DNA from: an uncultured Erythrobacter sp. | GTDB taxonomy: Bacteria > Pseudomonadota > Alphaproteobacteria > Sphingomonadales > Sphingomonadaceae | Length of the DNA: 64,000 nt | NCBI GenBank assembly: GCA_947502815.1 | Contig: CANNBH010000001.1 | Span: 3,010,818 to 3,074,817, forward strand | Reading direction: 5' to 3' | Part shown: one piece after another, positions 37,005-45,730 of the stretch | How positions within the stretch are numbered: position 1 is the first letter of the stretch | Layout of the letters: every line of letters begins with the position of its first letter | The notes under the pieces: generated by a model | Databases searched by the model: none | Told to the model about the DNA's origin: nothing | What the model saw: the letters and a program-made list of their open reading frames with translations, nothing else | Translations under genes and position numbers: made by a program

Positions 37005-38441
37005 ATGGGTAAAGACACCGGATTTCTCGAACTTGATCGCCGTGAACGCGATTATCTCGATCCCAAAGAACGTTTGAACAATTACCGCGAATTCGTGGTT
37101 CAGCCGAGCGACGAAGTGCTGTCTTCGCAGGCGTCGCGCTGCATGGATTGCGGCATTCCCTATTGTCACAATGGGTGCCCGGTGAACAATATGATCCCGG
37201 ACTGGAATCATCTGGTCTATGAAAATGACTGGAAGAACGCGCTCGACGTGCTGCATTCGACCAACAATTTCCCGGAGTTCACCGGCCGCATTTGCCCTGC
37301 CCCGTGCGAGGCAAGCTGCACGCTCAACATCGTCGATCAACCTGTCACTATCAAATCCATCGAAGCGGCGATCATTGATCGCGGGTGGGACGAAGGATGG
37401 GTTACGCCGCAAATTCCGGAGAAAAAGACCGGAAAATCGGTCGCCGTGATCGGGTCTGGCCCCGCTGGCATGGCCTGCGCACAGCAGCTGGCCCGTGCTG
37501 GTCACAGCGTCACTCTTTTTGAAAAGAGCGACCGGATCGGCGGATTGCTGCGGTATGGCATTCCCGACTTTAAGATGGAAAAGCACCTGATTTCGCGCCG
37601 CTGCCTGCAGATGGAGGCCGAAGGGGTCGAATTGCGCACAAGCAAGGAAGTGGGCGTCGATGTCTCCTTCCAAAGCTTGCAGGAAAATTTTGACGCGGTT
37701 GTTCTTTCAGGCGGTGCAGAGGACGCACGCGCGCTCTCTATTCCCGGCGCGGAAATGCCGGGCGTGCGGCTGGCGATGGAATTCCTGACGCAGCAGAACA
37801 AACGCAATGCGGGCGATGAAGAATTGCGCGCCGCACCGCGCGGATCGCTGCTCGCCACAGGCAAGCATGTTGTCGTGATCGGCGGCGGCGACACCGGCAG
37901 CGACTGTGTCGGCACATCCAACCGCCAAGGCGCAGCCAGCGTCACACAGCTTGAGATCATGCCCAAACCTCCGAAGAAAGAGGACAAGGCGATGACATGG
38001 CCGGATTGGCCGCTGAAATTGCGCACCTCCTCCAGCCACGAAGAGGGCGTAGACCGCGATTGGGCCGTGCTCACCAAACGGGTGATCGGCGACGGTGAAA
38101 CGATCACCGGGCTGGAATGCGCGCGGGTCGAATGGGTCGATGGCAAGATGCAAGAAATCGACGGCAGCACCTTTACCATCAAGGCCGATCTGATCCTGCT
38201 CGCAATGGGTTTTGTCGGGCCGAAAAAGGCCGGATTGCTGGAACAAGCTGGCGTGGAATTGACCGATCGCGGCAATGTTGACGCAGACACCCAAAATTAC
38301 GCGACAAGCAAGCCAAACGTCTTTGCCTGCGGCGATATGCGGCGCGGCCAAAGCCTGGTTGTGTGGGCCATTCGCGAAGGGCGCCAATGCGCGCGCTCCG
38401 TGGACGAGGCCCTGATGGGTGTCAGCGAATTGCCTCGCTAA
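37005..38441 (+). CDS. gltD: Glutamate synthase, small (beta) subunit
   Basis: FAD-containing NADPH oxidoreductase that supplies electrons to GltB; 478 residues. Two 4Fe-4S clusters are bound by [17 protein letters not shown] and [11 protein letters not shown]. The FAD site is [20 protein letters not shown] and the NADPH site [14 protein letters not shown], ending [16 protein letters not shown]. It works with gltB in ammonia assimilation; no P(II) or ntr gene is adjacent, so control is not visible here. Confidence 0.97.
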   Translation: MGKDTGFLELDRRERDYLDPKERLNNYREFVVQPSDEVLSSQASRCMDCGIPYCHNGCPVNNMIPDWNHLVYENDWKNALDVLHSTNNFPEFTGRICPAPCEASCTLNIVDQPVTIKSIEAAIIDRGWDEGWVTPQIPEKKTGKSVAVIGSGPAGMACAQQLARAGHSVTLFEKSDRIGGLLRYGIPDFKMEKHLISRRCLQMEAEGVELRTSKEVGVDVSFQSLQENFDAVVLSGGAEDARALSIPGAEMPGVRLAMEFLTQQNKRNAGDEELRAAPRGSLLATGKHVVVIGGGDTGSDCVGTSNRQGAASVTQLEIMPKPPKKEDKAMTWPDWPLKLRTSSSHEEGVDRDWAVLTKRVIGDGETITGLECARVEWVDGKMQEIDGSTFTIKADLILLAMGFVGPKKAGLLEQAGVELTDRGNVDADTQNYATSKPNVFACGDMRRGQSLVVWAIREGRQCARSVDEALMGVSELPR

Positions 38442-38591
38442 GGCCCAAACCGCTTGACGCGTTGAGGTCACAATTCGGCGGCTAAGACTGCGTAAACATT
38501 TGCGAACTATTGACCACGCGGCGCGCGGGTGGTTCATCTCGTGCATCCAAATGTACGCACTGGCGGTTTAGCCTGCGCGGCAAAGGAAGGG

Positions 38592-39962
38592 ATGAGGGTC
38601 GTGAATGTATTAAACAGCCGCCGCGCTGGCGTTTTTGGATTGGGTGCCAGCCTGTTTGCGCTTGCCCTCGCGGCGCCCGCCGTTGCCGAAGCGCCCAGCG
38701 ATATGGCTTTTTCCGCGGAGACGTTTGAATTGGCCGCTGGCGGCGGGGTGGATGCCGCCGTGACGCTGCCCGCTGATGACACGCCCGCATTGGCTTCGCA
38801 AGATGAGGCGCCTTCGCCTGCTGCGCCGGCCGCACCTGCTGCTCCCACCGCTCCGCCTCCACCCAAAGACGTCGATTTGCGCGTTGTCGCATCGCAATTT
38901 GTCGACGTGCCGATCGCTGGCGATGCGCGCAGCCTTGCGCGGTATTCGGGCCGCGTTGACGGTTATCTTGAGGTGCGCGGCAGCTTTTACGGCGGGCCCA
39001 GCAACCTTACATTGAAGCTGCGGCCAGAATACACTTGGGGCAAAACTTCGAACGGTGAAATCGGCCTGATCCCCGGCAACACGGCCTTGTTTCGTCCCGA
39101 AGGCGCCGGCGATTTCGACCTTTCGGCCAGTGTCGAATACCAATGGAATTCGGGCGCGACCCTCGAAGTGGGCAAAATCAACGTGCTCGATATTTCTGGC
39201 TCTCTGCCCATCGTGGCAAGCGACGGGCATTTCGGGTTCCAGAATTTGGGCCTCGCTTTGCCGCCGACCGCCGTTGTTCCCAACACGCTAACGGGCGCGC
39301 TGTTGCAAGTGCCCAAGGGCAAGATGATCTACCGCGCGTGGGTCTATGATCCTGACAGCCAATATCAGCGCACCGGGTTTGAAACCGCGTTTGAAAGCGG
39401 CGTCGGATTTATGGTTGCGGCAGCTCGGCGCACCACAATAAATCGGTTGCCGGGCATCATCAATGTCGCGGTGGTCGGCTCAACCAGAGACAGTTTTGCT
39501 GTCGATATTCTGCCTGTGGCATTGACCCCGCCGCCGCAGCCGATTGGCACGTTTGGCAATGAAAGCGGCGAGTTAGCTTTGCAGCTTTCCGCCTATCAAT
39601 TCATCAAAATGTACCCAGAGGCGCGCGGCAAAGGCTGGGGTATTCTCGCCCGGTTCCAGGCGTCTATGGGTGATCCAACCTTCCTCGATTATTCGGGCTA
39701 TATTGGCGTGTCGGGCAACCCCCGGTTCCGCCCGCAAGACCGCTTTGGCCTCGCCTATTTTCAATATTCACTGACCGATGAACTGGTCGATGACATCGCC
39801 TTCCGCCTTGGCATTGAAGACGAACAAGGCGTTGAGGCGTTCTACACCTATGGCATCGCCGAAGGGCTGGGCCTCACCGCCAGTGTGCAAGTGGTGGACA
39901 GCGCCATCGCCTTTCGCGACACCGGGGTGACCGTTGGCGCAAGGATCACAGCGGATTTCTAA
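38592..39962 (+). CDS. OprB-like carbohydrate-selective porin
   Basis: 456 residues with a Sec leader (residues ~1-32, cleaved near AVAEAPS). A Pro/Ala-rich linker (PSPAAPAAPAAPTAPPPP) precedes a beta-barrel of alternating aromatic strands, ending in a C-terminal phenylalanine (ARITADF), as outer membrane barrels do. Phrases such as GYLEVRGSFYGG and GLSGYIGVSGNPRFRPQDRFGLAYFQ-like strands match OprB/RpfN porins. RBS AAGGAAGG precedes ATG 38592; the frame's earlier start at 38529 is less likely. The sugar specificity is unknown. Confidence 0.72.
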   Translation: MRVVNVLNSRRAGVFGLGASLFALALAAPAVAEAPSDMAFSAETFELAAGGGVDAAVTLPADDTPALASQDEAPSPAAPAAPAAPTAPPPPKDVDLRVVASQFVDVPIAGDARSLARYSGRVDGYLEVRGSFYGGPSNLTLKLRPEYTWGKTSNGEIGLIPGNTALFRPEGAGDFDLSASVEYQWNSGATLEVGKINVLDISGSLPIVASDGHFGFQNLGLALPPTAVVPNTLTGALLQVPKGKMIYRAWVYDPDSQYQRTGFETAFESGVGFMVAAARRTTINRLPGIINVAVVGSTRDSFAVDILPVALTPPPQPIGTFGNESGELALQLSAYQFIKMYPEARGKGWGILARFQASMGDPTFLDYSGYIGVSGNPRFRPQDRFGLAYFQYSLTDELVDDIAFRLGIEDEQGVEAFYTYGIAEGLGLTASVQVVDSAIAFRDTGVTVGARITADF

Positions 39963-39963
39963 G

Positions 39964-40683
39964 GTGATCCGCCCTTATGCGACACTCGCTTTCGCAGCGC
40001 TCGTCCTTACCGCGCCATTGCAAGCTGACGAGCCTGCCGAGCCAACTGAACCGCGCGATGAAGTGGAAGGCGAAGCCGCTGCGCCTGACTATGTGGGCCG
40101 CTACAACGGCAACTCCTTCGAAACCGCGATGGGCATGATCATCCGCGATGATGGTACGTTTGCGTGGGGTGTTTCCGTCGGTGCGTTGGATATGCGCGCT
40201 GCCGGCACATGGCAGCAAGATGGTGCTTTCATCACCCTCACCAGCGACCCGGTGCCCGTTGCGCCAGAATTTGGCTGGTCGGGGTATGAAACCGTGCCGG
40301 ATGGTCCGTTGGTCAAAGTCGTGTGGGCCGCCACCGACGAACCGTTTCAATACGGTTCTGTCAAACTCACATGCCGCGACGGAGCAGAATTCTACGATCA
40401 GATTTATGCCGAAGGGTGGTCCCCGCCAGAAGGCGAGTGCGACGAGCCGGTCAGCCTGCAGCTCACCCAATCAACCTATAATGTGACGTCCGAAACCTAC
40501 GACATCGCAGAAACATTCAACCCCGGCGAAGGCGGCACAGTGCGCTTTGAATTTCGCCGCAACGACATGGGGGTTGCCGATTTCACCGGCGTGGTCGGGG
40601 TGCTGGAGGACGGCATTCTGCACCTGACCGGAGCGGAATGGCCGCTGGAACTGCGCAAGATGGCGCCGCCGACCGGCGATTAG
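39964..40683 (+). CDS. Exported protein of unknown function
   Basis: 239 residues starting at GTG 39964 (MIRPYATLAFAALVLTAPLQA), with a signal peptide cleaved near LQADEP. The start lies one base after the stop of the porin gene, so translation is probably coupled; a TTG at 39934 is an alternative. The mature protein is beta-rich and acidic: DYVGRYNGNSFETAMGMIIRDDGTFAWG reads like a lipocalin/META-type repeat barrel, but no named family is certain. Two cysteines (LTCRD, GECDE) could form a disulfide. Confidence 0.65.
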   Translation: MIRPYATLAFAALVLTAPLQADEPAEPTEPRDEVEGEAAAPDYVGRYNGNSFETAMGMIIRDDGTFAWGVSVGALDMRAAGTWQQDGAFITLTSDPVPVAPEFGWSGYETVPDGPLVKVVWAATDEPFQYGSVKLTCRDGAEFYDQIYAEGWSPPEGECDEPVSLQLTQSTYNVTSETYDIAETFNPGEGGTVRFEFRRNDMGVADFTGVVGVLEDGILHLTGAEWPLELRKMAPPTGD

Positions 40684-40739
40684 AACAGAGGATCGCGGGC
40701 GAAGAAGCGCGGCAGAAAAGCGCCAGATGCGCCTTTTGC

Positions 40740-41936
40740 TTAAAGCAGATTGCCCTGCGTTTCGTCGCGGTGCTTTTTCAAATAGCGCATGAAGGGCGTG
40801 CCGCCTGTTCCCACGTCCGTATCATTCCCAGCGGTCTTTTTGCCCTGTTTGTTGATATAGCTGGCCGCATATTCGAGGTGCTTTGTGCGGAAATCCGCCA
40901 CCGCCTGAATATTCACGTTGTACGCGTCATTCAGAGCGGAAGACTGCACCCTCTGCGCATAATGCCGCAGCCCGCTGTTCGCACGCACATCATCCACGAA
41001 GCGGCGGTGCCCTTGGGGCCGATATTCGTGCAATTGATCAAGGAATTCGCGCAGCGGATCAGCCGCATGGCCAACCCCCAGCAGGGCGTCCATGCTGGGC
41101 ACAATCGAGGATTGCGATCCTGTTTGCCCGCGAAACGCCTGCGCTTTGGAACCATAGCGGGCGACGCCCTCGTAAATCACGCCATGGGGCAGGGCCGGAT
41201 TGTCCTTCCACCCGTGGATATAGGGCCGCACCCGTTCAAAATAGACATACGGATCGCAGCGTTCTGGCATACGATCAAACAAGGCGTTGATCTGCGCCCA
41301 TGTGCCCGCCGTGTGCTCCAGCAGTTTTTGCACACGCGCAGGATCGTCTTGAACCACCGCGTCGTGAATATCGGAAAAACGCGCCAGAACCTGCCCAGCG
41401 CAGGCCTCTATCGCGACATGGACCAGCACAAACCAAGCCTCATCCTGACCGCCCAGAAAATTCTGTATCATCCGAATATTGTCGAGCGCCAACGGCTTGG
41501 CCGGGTCGATCAGCGACCAATTGTCGAGCACATAGGAACTGTAGGTCAGCAAGGGCTGTTGGCCCAACCGATCGGCAAGCCCGACCATCGGAATGGCAAG
41601 GCAGGAGGGCAAGCGATCCGAATGCTGGGCCTCTCCCCAGATATAGGATTGCACCATGAAAGTGTAATGCACGGTGGCCATCCGCGCTTGTTCGTCGGTT
41701 AGCGATGATGCCTCGGGCAGATCGCTGGGATGGGGCAAATGCGCCTCCAAAAAGGCGCGCACGCTGCCCGATGGCAAGACTTGGGGCAATTGCAGGGCCG
41801 TGGCCGCAGCATCGGACCACGCGCCGGGCAATTCGACCGTGCTGGCGTCATAACGGCACAAAAAGCCGCCATCGGCTGACATATCGTAAGCCGCCAAAGG
41901 CTGGATTGCTGCATCGCTTGCGGCCAATTGCGCCAT
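40740..41936 (-). CDS. Indoleamine 2,3-dioxygenase family protein
   Basis: Haem dioxygenase opening the indole ring of tryptophan to N-formylkynurenine. 398 residues. Conserved IDO landmarks are VRPYIHGW, the proximal haem histidine in FRTKHLEYAASYI near residue 350, and GTGGTPFMRYLKKHRDET. It is IDO-type, longer than the ~280-residue TDO used by most bacteria, and unrelated in sequence pattern to TDO. Divergent from an Lrp-type regulator with 104 bases between starts, which suggests the regulator controls it. Downstream kynurenine genes are not in the window. Confidence 0.87.
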   Translation of the reverse strand: MAQLAASDAAIQPLAAYDMSADGGFLCRYDASTVELPGAWSDAAATALQLPQVLPSGSVRAFLEAHLPHPSDLPEASSLTDEQARMATVHYTFMVQSYIWGEAQHSDRLPSCLAIPMVGLADRLGQQPLLTYSSYVLDNWSLIDPAKPLALDNIRMIQNFLGGQDEAWFVLVHVAIEACAGQVLARFSDIHDAVVQDDPARVQKLLEHTAGTWAQINALFDRMPERCDPYVYFERVRPYIHGWKDNPALPHGVIYEGVARYGSKAQAFRGQTGSQSSIVPSMDALLGVGHAADPLREFLDQLHEYRPQGHRRFVDDVRANSGLRHYAQRVQSSALNDAYNVNIQAVADFRTKHLEYAASYINKQGKKTAGNDTDVGTGGTPFMRYLKKHRDETQGNLL

Positions 41937-42040
41937 ATTTCATTCCCCAAAAAGTATCTGGTGCAACTATATACGGAGCGATTGAGATTATCCTTGCAAA
42001 GTGATTTGTGATTTCGATTTTTTTCGCATATTCTACGGCT

Positions 42041-42484
42041 ATGGACGATATAGACCGCAATATATTGCGCGCGCTCGAAAACGACGGTCGGATCAGCAAC
42101 ACGAATTTGGCCAGCCATGTCGGCCTGTCGGCCTCTGCCTGTTTGCGGCGCGTGCAAGAGCTTGAACAATCCGGCCTCATCAAAGGGTATCGGGCGGTGC
42201 TCGACCGCAGCCGGTTGGGCGGGGAAATCACGGTCTTTGTCATGGTTGGGCTTTCCGCCCATCTGACGAAGGACGCGCGCCAATTTGAGCAAGCCATGGA
42301 TGCCGCGCCCGAAGTGCGCGAGTGCCACAACATCACGGGCTCAGTGGAATATTTGCTGAGAGTAGAGGTCGAGAGCCTGCAGAGTTACAAACGGTTCCAT
42401 TCCGATACGCTGGGCGTGTTGCCGCAAGTTGCCAGCATCACTTCTCATATCAGCCTTGGTTCTTCAAAAGACATGCGCGGCTAA
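42041..42484 (+). CDS. Lrp/AsnC family transcriptional regulator
   Basis: 147 residues. Residues 1-60 form the AsnC-type winged helix: MDDIDRNILRALENDGRISN, then the recognition helix VGLSASACLRRVQELE. The rest is the RAM ligand-binding domain (VMVGLSAHLTKDARQFEQAM and VRECHNITGSVEYLLRVEVE). ATG 42041 is the canonical start. Divergent from the IDO gene, so the ligand may be tryptophan, kynurenine or a related amino acid. AT-rich DNA at 41960-42035 is the likely operator region. Confidence 0.9.
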   Translation: MDDIDRNILRALENDGRISNTNLASHVGLSASACLRRVQELEQSGLIKGYRAVLDRSRLGGEITVFVMVGLSAHLTKDARQFEQAMDAAPEVRECHNITGSVEYLLRVEVESLQSYKRFHSDTLGVLPQVASITSHISLGSSKDMRG

Positions 42485-42515
42485 AACGGCTCGGTCAGCG
42501 CCTCGAATAAATCGC

Positions 42516-42848
42516 TTACGCAGCAGAGGCGCATCCCACGCAGGTTGCGACGCTTGGATCATTGGCCAGACGCGCCTCAGCGATGTCTTCTCCGCAGGTC
42601 ACGCAATATCCCCATTCGCCTTCGTCGATCCGCTCCAACGCGGCCTTGATCCGCAACTTTTCCTGAGAACGCCGGCGTTCCTGCGCCTGCGCCATCGCCT
42701 GTTGCTGCATCGCGTCCATGCGCGACAACCGCCCGACGCTGTCTTGTTGCAGCGTGACGGGTTCGCGCGCTTCGCCGCTGATCCGGTCCTCTTCGGAAAG
42801 GGCAGCGGCGCGGGCGGTGAGCGCGGTTCGTGCTTCGTCCTCGGTCAT
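42516..42848 (-). CDS. DksA/TraR family C4 zinc-finger protein
   Basis: 110 residues. A coiled-coil region (MDAMQQQAMAQAQERRRSQEKLRIKAALER) is followed by the zinc finger CVTCGEDIAEARL...CVGC with four cysteines. It is shorter than DksA (151 residues) and close to the small TraR/YbiI-like members that bind the RNA polymerase secondary channel. Start ATG 42848. It lies convergent with the Lrp-type gene (stops 32 bases apart). Whether the acidic tip aspartates needed for RNAP regulation are present at the coiled-coil turn is doubtful. Confidence 0.87.
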   Translation of the reverse strand: MTEDEARTALTARAAALSEEDRISGEAREPVTLQQDSVGRLSRMDAMQQQAMAQAQERRRSQEKLRIKAALERIDEGEWGYCVTCGEDIAEARLANDPSVATCVGCASAA

Positions 42849-43051
42849 GGGAAACCGCTTTCCTACACTTGCTGGGATCAGGCAAGCTGGGCGCTCTGCC
42901 AACCGGCGCAATCACCGCGCCATGTGCCAAAACGAAAGGTTACACTTTGCACCATCGTCAAACCGCAAAACCCCTTTTTTCACAGAGGTTTGCAGGCGGC
43001 AAGGCTGTTTCTAAAAGTGAGCAAAGCGGTCCAAGTCTCAGGCGCCCCGTC

Positions 43052-43735
43052 CTAAAGCGCCCAATCAATGCGCCCGCGCCCATGGCTTTCAAGAAAGGCG
43101 TTGGCCTGCGAAAAGGGCTTCGATCCAAAGAAACCGCGATAGGACGACAGCGGGCTGGGATGCGGCGCGTTCAGGACCAGATGATGCCCGGCACCAAGGC
43201 CGGTGACACGGCCTGCCTTTTTGGCGGCATGACTGCCCCACAGGATGAACACCGCTGGCTGCCCGCTTTGCGCCACTGCCTGCACCGCCGCGTCGGTGAT
43301 CGCGTCCCATCCGCGCCCCGCGTGGCTGCCGGCCTTGGCTGCCTCCACGGTCAAAGTGTTGTTGAGCAGCAGAACGCCCTGCTGCGCCCATGGCGTCAAA
43401 TTGCCGGTTTGCGAAATGGGCACGGTCAGGTCATCGGCCAACTCTTTGAAAATATTGGCAAGAGAGGGTGGCGGTTTGACGCCATCTTGAACCGAAAAGG
43501 CGAGGCCATGGGCCTGACCCGGCCCATGATAGGGATCTTGGCCAAGGATAACGACGCGCACCGCATCCAGCGGCGTCATCGCCAGCGCAGCCAATCGCGT
43601 CCCGCGTGGGGGATAGATGGTCTTGCCCGCGTCCTCCTCTGCCCGCAGCCATCCGCCCAATTTGCGCGCCTCTGGCGTTTGAAGCACAGGCTCAAGCGCG
43701 GCGCGCCAGCTTTCCGGGATTTGCTCTGCCGTCAT
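43052..43735 (-). CDS. ung: Uracil-DNA glycosylase
   Basis: Removes uracil from DNA; family 1 UDG, 227 residues. Catalytic motif VVILGQDPYHGPGQAHGLAFSV has the Asp water-activating residue, and the leucine-intercalation motif is HPSPLSSYRGF with the catalytic His. NNTLTVE and other conserved pieces are visible. The 203 bases downstream (42849-43051) contain no gene. Confidence 0.94.
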   Translation of the reverse strand: MTAEQIPESWRAALEPVLQTPEARKLGGWLRAEEDAGKTIYPPRGTRLAALAMTPLDAVRVVILGQDPYHGPGQAHGLAFSVQDGVKPPPSLANIFKELADDLTVPISQTGNLTPWAQQGVLLLNNTLTVEAAKAGSHAGRGWDAITDAAVQAVAQSGQPAVFILWGSHAAKKAGRVTGLGAGHHLVLNAPHPSPLSSYRGFFGSKPFSQANAFLESHGRGRIDWAL

Positions 43736-43812
43736 GGTGCCAGCAGGCTACACCGCTGCACCCATGAAGTGCGAGAGACCCCTTCCCCTCTATCCCCAAT
43801 CGGCGTAGTGGC

Positions 43813-44454
43813 ATGCCAATGACAGTTCATTTCCACGAAGAAGACCTGCCCGAGGGCGTCCTGCAAGGCACGAGCGCGTTGGCGGTCGATACAGAGACGA
43901 TGGGTCTAATCACCCACCGCGATCGATTGTGCGTTGTTCAAATCAGCGATGGCTCAGGCGATGAGCATCTCGTCCGGTTCAATCCCGGCAGCGAGTATGA
44001 CGCGCCCAACCTATGCGCGATATTGGAAGATCAATCTCGGGTGAAGCTCTATCACTATGCCCGCTTCGATTTGGCGGCGATCCAATATTACCTAGGCGTG
44101 ATGGCAGGCCCGGTGTTCTGCACCAAAATCGGCAGCAAGCTGGTGCGGACTTACACCGATCGGCACGGATTGAAGAATCTCGCAACTGAGCTGCTCAATG
44201 CGGATATCTCCAAACATCAACAATCGAGCGACTGGGGCGGCCCGGTGCTGAGCGAAGCTCAACGCGATTACGCTGCCTCTGATGTTCGGTTCCTGCACGC
44301 TTTGCGCGATGAATTGACGGTGCGATTGGAACGCGAGGGCCGGATGGAATTGGCTCAGGCCTGTTTCGACTTCCTTCCGGCGCGCGCATTGCTCGACATC
44401 GCCGGATGGGACAGCCGCGACATATTCAGCCACAATGAAGGTTACTACAAGTAG
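43813..44454 (+). CDS. rnd: Ribonuclease D (short, exonuclease domain only)
   Basis: 213-residue DEDDy 3'-5' exonuclease: DTETMGL (Exo I), VKLYHYARFDLAAI (Exo II) and ALSEAQRDYAASDVRFL (Exo III) are in order. E. coli RNase D is ~375 residues with HRDC domains, so this is the short alphaproteobacterial form. ATG 43813 is used; ATG 43819 (residue 3) is also possible. It precedes lptC by 9 bases, the order seen in many sphingomonads. Confidence 0.87.
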   Translation: MPMTVHFHEEDLPEGVLQGTSALAVDTETMGLITHRDRLCVVQISDGSGDEHLVRFNPGSEYDAPNLCAILEDQSRVKLYHYARFDLAAIQYYLGVMAGPVFCTKIGSKLVRTYTDRHGLKNLATELLNADISKHQQSSDWGGPVLSEAQRDYAASDVRFLHALRDELTVRLEREGRMELAQACFDFLPARALLDIAGWDSRDIFSHNEGYYK

Positions 44455-44463
44455 ACCGCAATC

Positions 44464-45129
44464 ATGGTCATCAAACGCCGCATCGAAACCAGCGAAGCCA
44501 AGGAACTGCGCGGAAAGCGTCAGGACTTTGCCGCACCCGGAGGCAGCCATGACAAGCTTGTCGGCTTCCTTGCTCGGGTGTTGCCGATGGGTGTCGGGGT
44601 GCTGGCGGCCTTGATGATCATCACGCCCTTATCTCCACGCGGAGAGGTCAGCTTTCTGCTCGACCGAACAAAGGTGGCGGTGATTGATGAACGGTTGAGC
44701 GTCGACAACGCGATGTACCGCGGGCGCGATGATCTGGGGCGGCCATTCTCGCTTACTGCGGGAGAAGCGGTCCAACGCTCCAGCGTCGAGGGCAAAGTGC
44801 GAATGCAGGATCTGATGGCGCAAATGCTGCTCGAAGATGGCCCAGCCCGGCTGACCGCAGATGGCGGTGTTTATGACATCAACGAAGAGATCGTGGATAT
44901 TCAAGGCATCGTGCGGGTGCGCACTGCAGATGGCTATGCGATGACAGCAAGCGGCGTGGCGTTTGACCTTGAAAGCCGAACAATGAGCGGAGATGATGGC
45001 GTCTCTGGATCGGTGCCTGCGGGCACGTTTTCGGCCCAAGCGATGCGCGCTGATGTGGATGCGCGGCGGTTTACACTGGATGGCAATGCCCGGCTCACCA
45101 TGGTGCCCGGCCAATTGAGGGTGCCTTGA
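44464..45129 (+). CDS. lptC: LPS export ABC transporter periplasmic protein LptC
   Basis: 221 residues. A basic cytoplasmic start, then a single membrane anchor (LARVLPMGVGVLAALMIITPL, around residues 36-56), then a periplasmic beta-jellyroll with VAVIDERLSVDNAMYRGRD and VRVRTADGYAMTAS. LptC bridges LptBFG and LptA in lipopolysaccharide transport. It overlaps lptA by one base (TGATG). Confidence 0.85.
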   Translation: MVIKRRIETSEAKELRGKRQDFAAPGGSHDKLVGFLARVLPMGVGVLAALMIITPLSPRGEVSFLLDRTKVAVIDERLSVDNAMYRGRDDLGRPFSLTAGEAVQRSSVEGKVRMQDLMAQMLLEDGPARLTADGGVYDINEEIVDIQGIVRVRTADGYAMTASGVAFDLESRTMSGDDGVSGSVPAGTFSAQAMRADVDARRFTLDGNARLTMVPGQLRVP

Positions 45130-45707
45130 TGACAAAAGCTCTGATGAACACTCAGAAACCCGAACTGCGCAAGGTCGCGCTCACTTGGGCGGCGGCAGGT
45201 TTTACGCTGACGGCTGCACTTACCGGCGGAATTGCGCTCAACGCGCAGACCATCGCATCGCACAACACCAATGCGCCAGTGTCATTTGACGCAGGTTCGA
45301 TCGATTTTGACGACCGGGCCAACCGGGTTGTTCTGACAGGCGGCGTAACCGTTAGTCAGGCGGGCCTCACCGTCCGCTCCAATCGGATGCTGGCGAACTA
45401 CACCGATGACGGTTCCTTGGATGTGGCGCGGATTACCGCAAATGGCAGCGTGGTCGTGACCCGCGGAAATGAACGCGCGAGCGGTGACGTCGCGGTTTAT
45501 GACTTTGGTCGCCGGATCATCACGATGGCGGGCAATGTTGAATTGAGCCGCGGCGGCGACACCTTAAGCGGCGGGCGTTTGCTGATTGATTTGGCCAGCG
45601 GGTTGTCGAGCATTGATGGCAAAGCAAGCGGCCCAAGCAACGCATCGGGCGGCGCTGGTTCAAATGGTCGGGTGACCGGAACATTCACCGTGCCTCAGCG
45701 CGACTAA
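45129..45707 (+). CDS. lptA: LPS transport periplasmic protein LptA
   Basis: 192 residues from ATG 45129 (a TTG just before it is in frame). A signal peptide (residues ~15-35) precedes the OstA-like jellyroll: VSFDAGSIDFDDRANRVVLTGGVTVSQAGLTVRSNRM and GGDTLSGGRLLIDLASG are the repeated beta-strand pairs. LptA forms the periplasmic bridge to LptDE. The canonical next gene, lptB, is absent; a gene on the opposite strand follows. Confidence 0.88.
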   Translation: MTKALMNTQKPELRKVALTWAAAGFTLTAALTGGIALNAQTIASHNTNAPVSFDAGSIDFDDRANRVVLTGGVTVSQAGLTVRSNRMLANYTDDGSLDVARITANGSVVVTRGNERASGDVAVYDFGRRIITMAGNVELSRGGDTLSGGRLLIDLASGLSSIDGKASGPSNASGGAGSNGRVTGTFTVPQRD

Positions 45708-45730
45708 AGCACGGTGAGATGCGGCTTCGC

